The notes: a model not told the origin generated them from the sequence alone. 64,000 nucleotides of DNA from Ahaetulla prasina (GCF_028640845.1 NC_080543.1:4009959-4073958), one strand, 5' to 3'. Counted from the first letter of the stretch, positions 9,955-20,411 are shown. A program made the numbers and translations.

Positions 9955-10548
9955 GTGATGGCTCAGCGGTTAAAGAGGCTGAGCTTGTCAGCTGGAAATC
10001 TGACAGTTGGGGTTCGAGTCCAGAGCGCTGCACAACAGGGTGAGCTCCCATCATTTGCTCCAGCTCCTGTCCACCTAGCAGTTCGAAAGTCAAGGAGGGG
10101 AGATGGCTTAGTGGTTAAAGACTCTGATTTTGCCAACTGTAAAGCTGACAGTCGAGGTTCGAGACCCGAGCACAATGCAACGGGTGAGTTCACGTTCCTT
10201 GCTTGATCTCCTATCCACCTAGCAGTTCGAAAGTCAAGAAGGGGAGATGGCTTAGTGGTTAAAGACTCTGATTTTGTCAACTGTAAAGCTGACAGTCGAG
10301 GTTCGAGACCCGAGCACAGTGCAACGTGTGAGTTCACGTTCCTTGTTCGAGCTCCTACCCACCTGGCAGTTCGAAAGCATGCAAATGTGAGTAGATAACG
10401 GTCACAGCATTGTATTTGGCTCGGCGTACAGTCATGCCGGCCACGTGACCACGGAAGTGTCTTTGGGCAATGTTCCCTTGGCTAGGAAATGGTTATGAGC
10501 ACCAACGCCTAGAGCCAGACCCAACTGGACAGGAGAAACCTTTACCTT
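9955..10548 (+). repeat. tRNA-derived SINE with three tandem heads
   Basis: Heads with A-box-like (tggctcagcgg / tggcttagtgg) and B-box-like (ggttcgagtcc / ggttcgagacc) boxes start near 9957, 10102 and 10246, a period of about 144 bp. One body and tail follow: cagtcatgccggccacgtga, gagcaccaacgcctagagcc, ggagaaacctttacctta. The same family occurs on the minus strand at 39928-40288 with one head. Confidence 0.85.
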
Positions 10549-10839
10549 ACGACAGGTGAAGCTTCCATTATCATGGATAGTGCCAGGATGCCTGTACTTA
10601 TCACCTTTGGCCCCAGGTGTGATTCAACATCTTAACAATTGGGGGCCGTTTAGGGAGTCCTGCAATTACAACTCTTGTAATTTCAATACGTAATTCAGAT
10701 TTATTGTGGAATTCTATGGAGGTTTATAGATCTCTGTAAATCTGTGCCCCTAGTGGATGCCCTTCCCTCCCCACAGCAAATTTCAGTCATGGGTTTTTCT
10801 TGCCTTCCTTCTTAATGGCGGGACTTAGATTATTATTAT

Positions 10840-11478
10840 TTATTATTTTATTTTGTCACAACAGTATACACAAACATAATATTTAAGCAAAAGAATGCAA
10901 CAACAATATTAATTTGATGTAATGATAGGGAACAATAGGACAGGAACGGTAGGCACTTTTGTGTCTTATGCACGCCCCTTACGGTCCTCTTAGGAATGGG
11001 GTGAGGTCAATAGTAGACAGTTTTTGGTTGAAGTTTTTGGGATTTTGAGAAGAGACCACAGAGCCAGGTAGTGCGTTCCAAGCATTAACAACTCTGTTAC
11101 AAAAGTCATATTTTCTGCAATTAAGATTGAAGCGGTTAACATTAAGTTTAAATCTATTGTTTGCTCTTGTATTGTTGCGATTGAAGCTGAAGTAGTCTTC
11201 AACAGGAAGGACATTGCAATAGATGATTCTGTGTGTTAAACACAGGTCTTGTCGGAGTCGGCGGAGTTCTAAGTTTTCTAATCCCAGGATTTCAAGTCTG
11301 GTGGTATATAAGGTATTTTGTTGTTTTCAGAGGAGCGTAGAACTCTTCCTGTAAAATATTTCTGGACGCGTTCAATTGCATTAATGTCAGAGATGTGGTG
11401 AGGGTTCCAGACGAGCTGTATTCAAGAATAGGTCTAGCACATGTTCTGTATGCTCTGGTTAGTAGTGTGGAGTTTTTG
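10840..11478 (-). pseudogene. CR1/L3-like LINE 3' part (second family, tail tttgtcacaacagtata)
   Basis: On the minus strand, short broken frames encode the C-terminal tail of a non-LTR reverse transcriptase (e.g. NRVVNAWN-like segments). The 3' end lies at 10850 next to a TTATT-rich run. Landmarks: acgccccttacggtcctctt, agtagtcttcaacaggaagg. A longer relative with the RT active site is at 20560-21330. Confidence 0.75.
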
Positions 11479-11487
11479 GAAAGAAGA

Positions 11488-11645
11488 TGTGGGCTCTCCA
11501 ACCGTGGCAACCTGTGGACTTCAATTCCCAGAATTCCCCCAGCCAGCCATCTTGGCTGGGGAATTTTGGGAGTTGAAGTCCATCTTGGCTGGCTGGGGAA
11601 TTCTGGGAGTTGAAGTCCTCCCATCTTCAAGGTCGGAGACCTTTG
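11488..11645. repeat. MITE-2 copy, duplicated arm
   Basis: It holds three copies of the gaattctgggagttgaagtc type arm around ccagccagccatcttggctgg. It ends 90 bp before the GDPD5 start exon. Confidence 0.75.
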
Positions 11646-11733
11646 ACGGATGAAAAATGGTGGAACCTTCATGAGATGTTTCTCCTAACCGAGTTGCTCC
11701 AGGATTTAACCCAGTTCTTTTTCCTTTTTGCAG

Positions 11734-11907
11734 GGATCTCGCAAGCCCTGATGGACATCTGATCACTTGCAACCAGCCAGCTGGGAGAGCATGGTTAAAC
11801 ACCAGCCCCTGCAATATTACGAGCCCCAGTTGTGTTTGTCATGCCTGACGGGAATTTATGGATGCCGGTGGAAGCGATACCAGCGGTCACATGATGACAC
11901 TACCAAG
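11734..11907 (+). CDS. GDPD5: GDPD5 (GDE2) first coding exon; CDS part 11791-11907
   Basis: This exon encodes residues 1-39 of glycerophosphodiester phosphodiesterase domain-containing protein 5, a six-pass membrane ectoenzyme that releases GPI-anchored proteins and drives motor-neuron differentiation (family knowledge). The ATG at 11791 has a strong context (A at -3, G at +4) and opens with MVKHQPLQYYEP, almost identical to the N-terminus I know for GDPD5. Cysteines fall at residues 15, 18 and 25; in the family Cys25 is reported to form a redox-regulated disulfide. The acceptor is a pyrimidine tract ending in cag at 11731-11733, and the donor is AAG|gtgagt at 11908. The exon ends in phase 0 after Lys39, where I recall proline in human. 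The exon start assumes no nearer acceptor. The gene call is confident because all three exons in the window join in frame. Confidence 0.95.
11751..11762 (+). promoter_or_regulatory. Minimal upstream ORF in the GDPD5 5' UTR
   Basis: ATG GAC ATC TGA lies in the same exon, ending 28 nt before the GDPD5 start codon and out of frame with it. The context is weak (C at -3, G at +4). It would be read only if the exon boundary at 11734 is right. Confidence 0.5.
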
Positions 11908-12102
11908 GTGAGTCACCGGCGGGCCAGGACGGCCATTTTGAACGGGTGAATCCCAATGGCGGGATCCGAGATTGGATCATAAAGCCTCAGGACACAGAAA
12001 CTGGATTGCAGATTCTTTATAACCTGGGAACAGAAGCTGGATTGCGATCAATCGCCTTGTCAATATGGCTGTCTCTTCCAGCCGGATATTAAACAGAAAT
12101 GG

Positions 12103-12502
12103 AGGTAGTCCTCGGCTTACGACCACAACTGAGCGCAACGTCTCTGTTGCGAAGCGAAACATTTGTTAAAGTCTGTTTTGTCCCATTTTACGACCGTTCT
12201 TTGCCTGAGTTGCAAAGTGAATGACTGCAGTAGTGCACGGTTGTTAAGTGAATCTGGCTTCCCGGTGGACGGTCAGAATGTGGCGAAAGGGGATCAGCTA
12301 AACCCCCCACCCCCCCGCCCAGGACACAGCGACCGTCATAAATATGAATCAGTCGCCAAGCTTCTGAATTTTGATCACGTGACCGTGGGGATGCTGCAAA
12401 TGTCGTTAAGTGTGAAAAACGGTCGTAAGTCACTTTTTTCAGTGCCGTTGTCACTTTGAACGGTCACTAAATGAACTGCTGTAAGTCGAGGACTCCCTGT
12501 AC
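12103..12502. repeat. MITE-1 copy, near full length
   Basis: It begins aggtagtcctcggcttacga and ends gtaagtcgaggactccctgt. It contains gatcacgtgaccgtgg and a C-rich indel at 12303-12322. Confidence 0.85.
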
Positions 12503-12529
12503 ATCAGTGGGTCCTGGATAAATGTCTCT

Positions 12530-12790
12530 GAAGATCGTCAATCATCCAGGTCAGGATTGTCCCAAAGGTGCTTCTTCAAGAAGGCAAACTGGACTTTCTT
12601 GCTTTTTTGCCTTTGAAATTGTTTCGCTTCTCATTTAGGAAGCTTCTTCAGTTCTCGAAGACGCTTCTCAGAACTGAAGAAGCTTCTGGGATGAGAAGCG
12701 AAACGTTTTCAAAGGGAAAAATAAAACAACAACCAAGAAAATCCAGTTGCGTTTTTGAAAAAGCGCCTTTGGTTCATCAACCCCCTTTTA
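12530..12790. repeat. Penelope-like terminal segments in inverted pair
   Basis: A minus-strand copy (12535-12655: aaggtgcttcttcaagaagg, tttcgcttctcatttaggaag) meets a plus-strand copy (12660-12790: ctgaagaagcttctgggatg, agaagcgaaacgttttc) head to head. The paired arrangement is typical of Penelope terminal repeats. Confidence 0.65.
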
Positions 12791-12792
12791 AT

Positions 12793-12850
12793 AATATTTA
12801 ATATTAATAATATTTTAATTTGTATACCGCCCTTCTCCCGAAGGACTTTA
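12793..12850 (-). repeat. L2-type LINE tail remnant
   Basis: Reads tttgtataccgcccttctcc then cgaaggactt, the reverse of the L2 3' end seen at 18010-18045. Confidence 0.6.
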
Positions 12851-13145
12851 AGATGTTGGAAAGGGAAGGAAGCGTTGCTGTAGAAATCAGAGAGGAAATT
12901 GTGGTGTGTGATTGTTGCTTTGTGTCGGTGTATTTAAGATAGAATTAGGCATAAGCTGCACTGATGAAGACAACCGTGTGAAATCTCCAGGTTTGGAGAC
13001 AGAATTCTTCTAGTTAGAAGAAGAACTGGTAAAACTTGATTAATGTTAATTTCCTAGGCATTTGACTGTTTGATTGTGGATGTTGTTGGAGAACCAGATT
13101 GTGGTTCAGGCTAGAATTGTTGTATTCTCTTTTGTCTATTAACAT
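12851..13145. other. Unassigned sequence
   Basis: AT-rich, with no recognisable element or exon. It includes aagatagaattaggcataag and a diverged stretch that may be old repeat. Confidence 0.35.
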
Positions 13146-13149
13146 CTAT

Positions 13150-13690
13150 ATTAATACCACTTTATAATGCCTTGGTAAAGCCACACTTGGAATACGGCGT
13201 CCAGTTTTCGTTGCCACGATGTAAAAAAAGATGCTGAGACTCTAGAAAAAGTACAGAGAAGAGCAACAAAGATGATTAGGGGACTGGAGGCTAAAACATA
13301 CAATGAATGGTTGCAGGAACTGGGCCTGGCTAGTCTAGTGGAGAGAAGGACCAGGGGAGACAGGATAGCATCTTCCAATATTTGAGGGGCTGCCCCAGAG
13401 AGAAGGGGGTCAAGCTATTTTCCAAAGCACCCGAAGGCCAGACAAGAAGCAACCAATGGAAACTTATCAAGGAGAGAAGCAACTCAGAACTAAGGAGAAA
13501 TTCCCTGACAGTGAGAAGAATTAACCAGTGGAACAACTTGCCTCCAGAAGTTGTGAATGCTCCAACACTGGAAGTTTTTCAGAAGAGATTGGATAATCAT
13601 TTGTCTGAAGTGCTGTAGGGTTTCCTGCCTGGGCAGGGGGCTGGACTAGAAGACCTCCAAGGTCCCTTCCAACTCGTGTTATTCTATTCT
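13150..13690 (+). pseudogene. CR1 LINE reverse transcriptase C-terminus and 3' end
   Basis: Frames on the plus strand encode the CR1 signature segments [47 protein letters not shown] and LDNHLSEVL, followed by gggggctggactagaagacc. A stop near 13384 and frame changes break it. It is 5'-truncated. Confidence 0.88.
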
Positions 13691-13692
13691 AA

Positions 13693-13790
13693 CTTTAAGA
13701 TGGATAGACTTCAACTCCCAGAATCCCCCATGCTGGCTGGGAAATTCTGGGAGTTGAAGTCCACCCATCTTAAAAGTTGTCAAATTTGAG
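13693..13790. repeat. MITE-2 copy
   Basis: Arms tagacttcaactcccagaat and attctgggagttgaagtcca around catgctggctgg. Confidence 0.75.
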
Positions 13791-13842
13791 AAAAACCCTG
13801 CCCGGTTATGATCAAAAATTTACTCCTGGTAATGATACTTAT

Positions 13843-14596
13843 GCACCAAGACAAATTCCTTGTGTGTCCAATCACACTTGGCCAATAAATTCTATTCTAT
13901 TCTATTCTATTCTATTCTATTCTATTCTATTCTATTCTATTCTATTCTATTCTATTCTATTCTATTTTCCTATTTCCTATTCTCTGTTCTGTTCTATTCT
14001 ATTCTATTCTATTCTATTCTATTTTTCTATTTCCTATTCTATTCTATTCTATTCATATTTCTTATTCTATTCTATTCTTATTTCTTATTCTATTCTATTC
14101 TATTCATATTTCTTATTCTACTCTATTCTATTCTTATTTCTTATTCTATTCTATTCTTATTTCTTATTCTATTCTATTCTATTTTATTCATATTTCTTAT
14201 TCTATTCTATTCTATTCTATTCTATTCTATTCTATTCTATTCTATTCTATTTTCCTATTTCCTATTCTCTGTTCTGTTCTATTCTATTCTATTCTATTTT
14301 TCTATTTCCTATTCTCTATTCTATTCTATTCTATTCTATTCTATTCTATTCTATTCTATACTATTCTATTCATATTTCTTATTCTATTCTATTCTTATTT
14401 CTTATTCTATTCTATTCTATTCATATTTCTTATTCTATTCTATTCTATTCTATTCTTATTTCTTATTCTATTCTATTCTTATTTCTTATTCTATTCTATT
14501 CTATTTTATTCATATTTCTTATTCTATTCTATTCTATTCTATTCTATTCTATTCTATTCTATTCTATTCTATTCTATTCTATTCTATTCTATTCTA
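13843..14596 (+). repeat. Snake1/CR1-L3-like LINE 3' end with a 700-bp (ATTCT)n tract
   Basis: The short LINE end gcaccaagacaaattccttg ... cttggccaataaa is followed by (ATTCT)n interrupted by repeated variants cctatttcctattctctgtt and catatttcttattctatt. The variant order itself repeats (about 13960-14060 and 14250-14320), so the array grew by duplicating larger blocks. The long open frames in it are repeat artefacts. Confidence 0.9.
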
Positions 14597-15540
14597 ATTA
14601 TCAGAAGAATGATTTAAGGGAGTTTTTGTGCTCAAAGCTATACTATTCCCTGCACTATAATCTTGAATCACTGATTCTGTTTTGTTTGCCATAATTTCTT
14701 AATTTTTGCCCTTTAAGGACGAAGCAGAGACCCCATCCCTGTATTCTTCTTGCTTTTAGCCCCCCCAAAACTTCCTTTATATATGATTGCAAAACCTTTC
14801 AAAATTCGGAGAACCTTCCTGGAGGGTTTTAAAATGGCAAATGATCAGCAACGTTGTTTGGAGGAGGCTAAAAGCTGAAGAGGCAAGGACAAACTTTCCT
14901 CTAAGCAAGATTTATTTTAATAGAAAGAACAGTTGGGAAACTTGGGGTGTGTGTGTGTGTGTGTTTTCTTTTCTTTTTTTTTTCTTCAAATAAACGGTTC
15001 AAGTGTTCCCTTTTCTCTCCTTGCCTCTTTATACATGCTGGATTTAATTAATATTTCAAGAGATCGGCAAGGAGATAGCACAGCTGTCTCTTCTTCTGCA
15101 TCTCAATTTATAGCTGCAATAAGAGGACACTCTATATAGCCAGTAATTTTTTGCACTGGAAAAGAACTTTGCTACCCTGAAAAATCAGAGGAAATTACAG
15201 CTTACAAAAGCTGAGGTTTTTGAATAAATTGTGTTGGTTGGAAAAGGCACTTGCAGATTCCTAATTTTAGCAGACGAAGGTAGCTTTCCTCCTGCAACTT
15301 CTTATGCTAAATCGTTCAGGAGTCTTATGAGCTGCACATCCAGAAGTGAAGTTTTTCAGAGCTGTTTAGAAGCGAAAAAAGAAAAAATCAGATTTTGGAG
15401 CTTGCGCTCAGAAACCTGTGTTTTTTCCTTTTGATCCCAAATAGACCCATAATCTAATCTCGCTTTTGGTATAAGATGCTTTTTTATACCCCATTGGTTG
15501 CTGTAAATAATAAATGTGCAGCTCATATTTTTAACCTGCT
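14597..15540. other. Unassigned intronic sequence
   Basis: There is no element signature apart from a (TG)n at about 14947-14964 and a poly-T near 14975. No exon with splice sites is evident. Confidence 0.4.
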
Positions 15541-15544
15541 GTAA

Positions 15545-15728
15545 GGCTGGATAGGGAATTCTGGGAATTGAAGTCCTTCTAAGGTACCTGGGGAATTCTG
15601 GGAGGAGACAGCCATCTGTTGGCTGAGGAAATTTTGGGCATTGAAGCCTATCTATGTTGGATGAGAAATTGTAGGAATTGCGATCCATTTATATACTGGC
15701 TGTGGAATTCTGGGAATTGAAGTCCATC
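15545..15728. repeat. MITE-2-derived repeats
   Basis: Five diverged copies of the gaattctgggaattgaagtc arm in a row. Confidence 0.6.
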
Positions 15729-15734
15729 AGCGAG

Positions 15735-16768
15735 AGAGAGTTTGGTCTAGTGGTTAAGGCATCAGGCTTGAAAGCGGAACACGGTGAGTTCTAGTCCCAC
15801 TTTAGGCAGAAAAGTTGGCTCGGTGACTTTAGACTAATCACCAGGAGATAGTGAGTTCTAGTCCCATTTTAGACATGAAAGCCAACTGGGTGACTTTGGG
15901 TCAATCACTAGGAGACATTGAGTTCTAGTTCCACTTGAGGCACAAAAGCTGACTGGGTGATTTTGGATCAGTCACCAGGAGACATTGAGTTCTAGTGCCA
16001 CTTTAGGAGTGAAAGCCGACTGGGTGACTTTGGGTCAATCACCAGGAGACGGTGAGTTCTAGTTCTGCCTGAGGCACAAAAGCCGACTGGGTGATTTTGG
16101 ATCAGTCACCAGGAGACATTGAGTTCTAGTGCCACTTCAGGCATGGGTGACTTTGGGCCAATCACCAGGAGACGGTGAGTTCTAGTTCTGCCTTAGCCAT
16201 GAAAACCAGCTGGGTGACTTAAAGCCAATCACCAGGACACAATGAAGTCTAGTTCCGCCTGAGGCACAAAAGCCAGCTGGATGGCTTTGGGTCAGTCACC
16301 AGGAGGCGGTGAGTTCTAGTCCCACCTTAGGCACAAAAGTTGCCTCAGTGACTTTAGACTAATCACCAGGAGATAGTGAGTTCTAGTTCCACTTGAGGCA
16401 CAAAAGCTGACTGGTTGATTTTGGATCAGTCACCAGGAGACATTGAGTTCTAGTGCCACTTTAGGCGTGAAAGCCGACTGGGTGACTTTGGGCCAATCAC
16501 CAGGAGACGGTGAGTTCTAGTTCTGCCTTAGCCATGAAAGCCTGCTGGGTGACTTAAAGCCAATCACCAGGACACAATGAAGTCTAGTTCCGCCTGAAGC
16601 ACAAAAGCCATCAGGATGGCTTTGGGTCAGTCACCAGGAGGCGGTGAGTTCTAGTCCCACCTTAGGCATGAAAACCGGTGGGGTTATTTTGCGCCAGTCC
16701 ATCTCTCTCAGCCCAGCCCACCTCACAAGGTGGTGGTTGTGGAGAAAATAGGAGGAGGAAGTCCTGTT
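15735..16768 (+). repeat. Sauria-type SINE with expanded internal module (array C), split by an L2 insertion
   Basis: The head (agagtttggtctagtggttaaggc) is followed by about 13 module copies (gtgagttctagttctgcctt ... gccaatcaccagga). Then comes the SINE 3' half (ctctctcagcccagcccacc, aataggaggagg) to 16768. The remaining SINE end (cggcctcgagttatttataa) resumes at 18075-18110 after the L2 element. Confidence 0.88.
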
Positions 16769-18074
16769 GGGCATGTTGGGTATGTTGGGTATCATGCTGC
16801 GCCGGTTGGAGGGATTGGGAGTGGGAGGCACCGTTTATCGGTGGTTCTCCTCCTATCTCTCCGACCGGTCGCAGACGGTGTTGACAGGGGGGCAGAGGTC
16901 GTCCTCGAGGCGCCTCACTTGTGGGGTACCTCAGGGGTCGATTCTCTCGCCTACCCTGTTCAACATCTATATGAAGCCGCTGGGTGAGGTCATCAGTGGT
17001 TTCGGGGTGAGTTATCATCTGTACGCTGATGATACTCAGCTGTATTTTTCCACCCCGGACCACCCCAACGAAGCGGTCGAAGTGCTGTCCCGGTGTCTGG
17101 AAGCTGTATGGGTCTGGATGGGGAGAAACAGACTCAAGCTCAATCCTTCCAAGACGGAGTGGCTGTGGATGCCGGCACCCCGGTACAGTCAGCTGCACCC
17201 GCAGCTGACTGTTGGGGGCGAGTTAGTGGCCCCAAAGGAGGTGGTTCGCAACTTGGGCGCCCTCCTGATGGACGGCTGTCCTTGATGAACATCTGGCGGC
17301 CGTCTCCAGGAGGGCCTTTACCAAGTTCGCTTGGTCCGCCAGTTGCGCCCCTTCCTTGACCGGGATGCCTTATGCACAGTCACTCACGCTCTGGTTACCT
17401 CTCCGGTGGATTACTGCAATGCTCTCTACATGGGGCTGCCCTTGAGGTGCACCCGGAGGCTGCAGTTAGTCCAGAATGCAGCTGCGCGAGTAGTAATGGG
17501 AGCCGCCTGTGGCTCCCACGTAACAGCACTGCTCCGTAGTCTGCACTGGCTTCCTGTGGTCTTTCGGGTGCGCTTCAAGATTTTGGTTACCACCTTTAAA
17601 GCGCTCCATGGCTTAGGACCTGGGTACTTACGAGACCGCCTGCTGTTACCCTATGCCTCCCACCGACCCGTACGCTCTCACAGAGAGGGTCTCCTCAGGG
17701 TGCCGTCCGCCAAACAATGTCGGCTGGCGGCCCCCAGGAGTAGGGCCTTCTCTGTGGGAGCATCGACGCTCTGGAATGAACTCCCCCCTGGCCTACGTCA
17801 AGTGCCTGATCTTCGGACCTTCCGTCATGAGCTAAAAACATATCTATTTATTCAAGCGGGACTGGCATAATAGTTTGATTTTAAATTGGGGTTTTATTAA
17901 TATTTAAAATTTTTAAATTTAATTTTAACTATCAGCCGTTTTTGTAATTTTGCTACATTTTAATTCGTTTTAATTGTATATATCTTGTATTTTATTTCTG
18001 GCTGTACACCGCCCTGAGTCCTTCGGGAGAAGGGCGGTATAAAAATTTAATAAAATAAATAAAATAAATAAAAT
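16769..18074 (+). pseudogene. L2-clade LINE, 5'-truncated, reverse transcriptase to tail
   Basis: Two open segments (about 16770-17283 and 17331-17870) encode the RT palm with PQGSILSPTLFNIY and the catalytic YADD at 17022-17033, then the thumb and C-terminus (HALVTSPVDYCNALY, WNELPPGLRQ). One frame change near 17280 separates them. The 3' UTR ends in ccgccctgagtccttcggga, gaagggcggtataaaaat and (AAATA)n. It is inserted in the Sauria SINE; atgtt lies at both edges and may be the target duplication. Confidence 0.88.
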
Positions 18075-18111
18075 GTTATAACGGCCTCGAGTTATTTATA
18101 AAAATAATAAG

Positions 18112-18479
18112 TCAGGATGCCAATAAATCAAATATACGCTGGCTGCGGAATTCTGGGAAGTGAAGTCCACGCGCCTTAAATTTGCTGAGGCTAAGAAGCA
18201 GAACTGCAGGGAATGTGGTTGACGGAAGCGGGAGAAGAGAAGAAGGCCTTTTGTGGTTATTTGTGATGCACACAACACGCTTTCGGAACATGCTCCAAGG
18301 AAGCCCTGGAGAATAGCAACATGAGGTGAGAAGGAGAAAGGCGCCCTTTGGTGCCATGGCTGCAAGGAAGATGCCTCCTCTATTCTTAACATCGGTGCAG
18401 GAACTTCTGAATGGAGCTTCCGGGCTTCCGGACAGAGTCTTAGGAAGCAAACTCCCACTTCTTGTGTCTTTCTTAGGAA
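18112..18479. other. Mostly unassigned sequence with a MITE-2 arm
   Basis: A single tgcggaattctgggaagtga arm is at about 18138-18170; the rest shows no recognised element or exon. Confidence 0.35.
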
Positions 18480-18598
18480 ACACCGCCATTTTATTTTATT
18501 TTATTTTTTATTTTATTTATTTATTTTGTCATAACAGTATATATAAGCATTAACATGAAATAACTATAATATATGAGCATATATATGAGCATAAGTAT
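18480..18598 (-). repeat. LINE 3' tail (ATTTT-rich, tttgtcataacagtata)
   Basis: A short 3' end of the same LINE family as 10840-11478. Confidence 0.6.
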
Positions 18599-18599
18599 G

Positions 18600-20406
18600 T
18601 ACCGTATATACTCGAGTATAAGCCGAGTTTTTCAGCACGTTTTTTGTGCTGAAAAGCGCCCCCTCGGCTTATACTCGAGTCTACCGGCAGGGCGAGCCCA
18701 AATGCTGCCGGCATGCTTTCCCAGCTCGGCCGGCTGGTTTTGGGGCGGCGGCGGCCCTGCGGCGTTTTCTTCCGCCGCTTTTTGATGGCAGCGGCGGAGG
18801 GGGCGGGGGGCGGAGGGGGCGTTCGGCATTTTCGCCCCCCTCTCACTCGTCCTCCTCTCGCCCTCGGAGGCGGAGGCGTTGTCACTCGCCTCCTCTCCAG
18901 CCGAAATTGAGTGCGGCGGCAGTGGGGTGGGTGGGTGGGTGGGGAGGCCGCCGTGAAGTGCCGGCAGGACGAGCCCAAATGCTGCCGGCATGCTTTGCCA
19001 GCTGGGCCGGCTCGTTTTGGGGCGGCGGCTGGCCTCCCGCGTTTTCTTCCGCCCCCTTTTGATGGCGGCGGTGGTCGGCGGAGGCGGGGCGGAGGGGCGT
19101 CCGGCATTTTCGCCCCCCTCTCACTCGTCCTCCTCTTGCCCGCGGTGGGGGCGGAGGGGGCGTTTGTCACTCTCGCCCTCCTCTCCCGCCCTCCTCTCGC
19201 CCTCGCCCTCCCCAACCAAGGACGCGGGTTGAATTTGCCATTCAAAAGACAAAGCCAGGGACTGAATCCGAAGCGATCTCGAGAAGGTCTGGGAGAGGTT
19301 TCCCCCTCCTCCGGGGAGAAGGAGAAAAGAAAGACGCCGAGCGGAAGGACCAAGGTCCCTTACGGAAGCAGGCGGTTCTCTTTGCAGCCCCTTTGCCAGC
19401 TGCTGAGACCCGCCGTTCATGAGGAACACAGAACAACCCTGCCGGCACATTCGAGGGGTTTCCCTGCGCCCTTCGGTCCGCTTTTTGATGGCGGCGGCGG
19501 CGGTGGTCGGCGGAGGGGGCGGGGGGCGGAGGGGGCGTTCGGCATTTTCGCCCCCCTCTCACTCGTCCTCCTCTTGCCCCCGGGGGGGGCGGCGCTGCCG
19601 AGAGCCCGCTGCTTACAGAGAGCGAAAAAGCCAGGGAGACCTTGGCATAGGTGGGCGGCTGGTGTAAGGCAGGGCAGAACCTTCGACCCGCAAGGATCCC
19701 GGGAGGGGGGGGACGAAAGAGAGGCAGAGAAGGAGGGAGGGAGGGAGGGAAGGAAGGAAAAGAAAAGAAAAGGGGGAGTGAAAATAAGAGCAGTCCGAGC
19801 TCTGAACTGGGGAACGAGAAGGAAAGAAAGAGGGAGAGGGAGAGACAGAGAGGGAGAGAAAAGCGAAGAAGGAAGAGAACAGTGCAATGAGTAAGGACTG
19901 CCACTGGGGTCAGGGAGCAGAGCACCAGGAAACAGGGCGGCCAACGCGCGCATACTACACACACACAAACACAGAGCCAGCTCCTCCCTGCCGCTGTTGA
20001 ATCTTACTTCACCGCACCCCCTCCATCCCGGCCACACTCACAGCCAAAAAAAAAGGCAGAGCAGCATCCCTCGCCGAACGGCGGCGAATCTTTTGCCTTC
20101 CCTGAAAGATTAAAGATTAAATAGGAGAGGAGACCCAAGGCGTGCAAATCATCAGAATGCCTCGACGTTTCGCACTCATTATGTCGTCATCTTAATTAAT
20201 CAGACCGTGGTGGGGTTCCCTACACCTTCCTCTCCCTTTAAGAAATAGAACACTTGGCTCTATCTTTATTTTTTACATTGACCAGTAGCTGCCTCATTTC
20301 CCACCCTAGGCTTATACTTGAGTCAATAGTTTTTCCCAGTTTTTTGTGGTAAAATTAGGTACCTCGGCTTATATTCGGGTCAGCTTATACTCGAGTATAT
20401 ACGGTA
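18600..20406. mobile_element. TA-flanked foldback DNA element with CpG-rich cargo
   Basis: Terminal inverted repeats ccgtatatactcgagtataa (18602) and ttatactcgagtatatacgg (ending 20404) are each flanked by TA. The left end forms a further hairpin: agccgagtttttcagcac ... gtgctgaaaagcg, closing with cggcttatactcgagt. The interior 18680-19700 is strongly GC/CpG-rich with internal direct repeats; 19700-20340 is purine-rich then ordinary. There is no transposase frame. The TA duplication points to a Tc1/mariner-type or other TA-targeting superfamily; the exact family is not assigned. Confidence 0.75.
18684..19240. repeat. GC-rich direct repeats inside the foldback element
   Basis: Unit 1 starts at 18684 and unit 2 at 18961 (ccggcagg[g/a]cgagcccaaatg), a 277-bp period. 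A partial third unit is at 19477-19580. All three share ggcattttcgcccccctctc followed by actcgtcctcct. Runs of G on both strands could form G-quadruplexes. Confidence 0.85.
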
Positions 20407-20411
20407 ATTCA

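Noticed and set aside
9955..10390. Possible tRNA genes
   Set aside because: A- and B-boxes are present, but no cloverleaf with a proper acceptor stem is seen; they are SINE heads.
13777..14694. A 305-codon open frame
   Set aside because: It is a translation of the (ATTCT)n array, with a repeated YSILF pattern in several phases.
17330..17870. Host gene with a 179-codon open frame
   Set aside because: Identical in type to four other L2 copies in the window and ends in the L2 3' UTR.
18911..19894. A 327-codon GC-rich open frame
   Set aside because: GC-rich sequence lacks stop codons by chance and carries internal direct repeats; other frames are equally open and no domain is recognisable.
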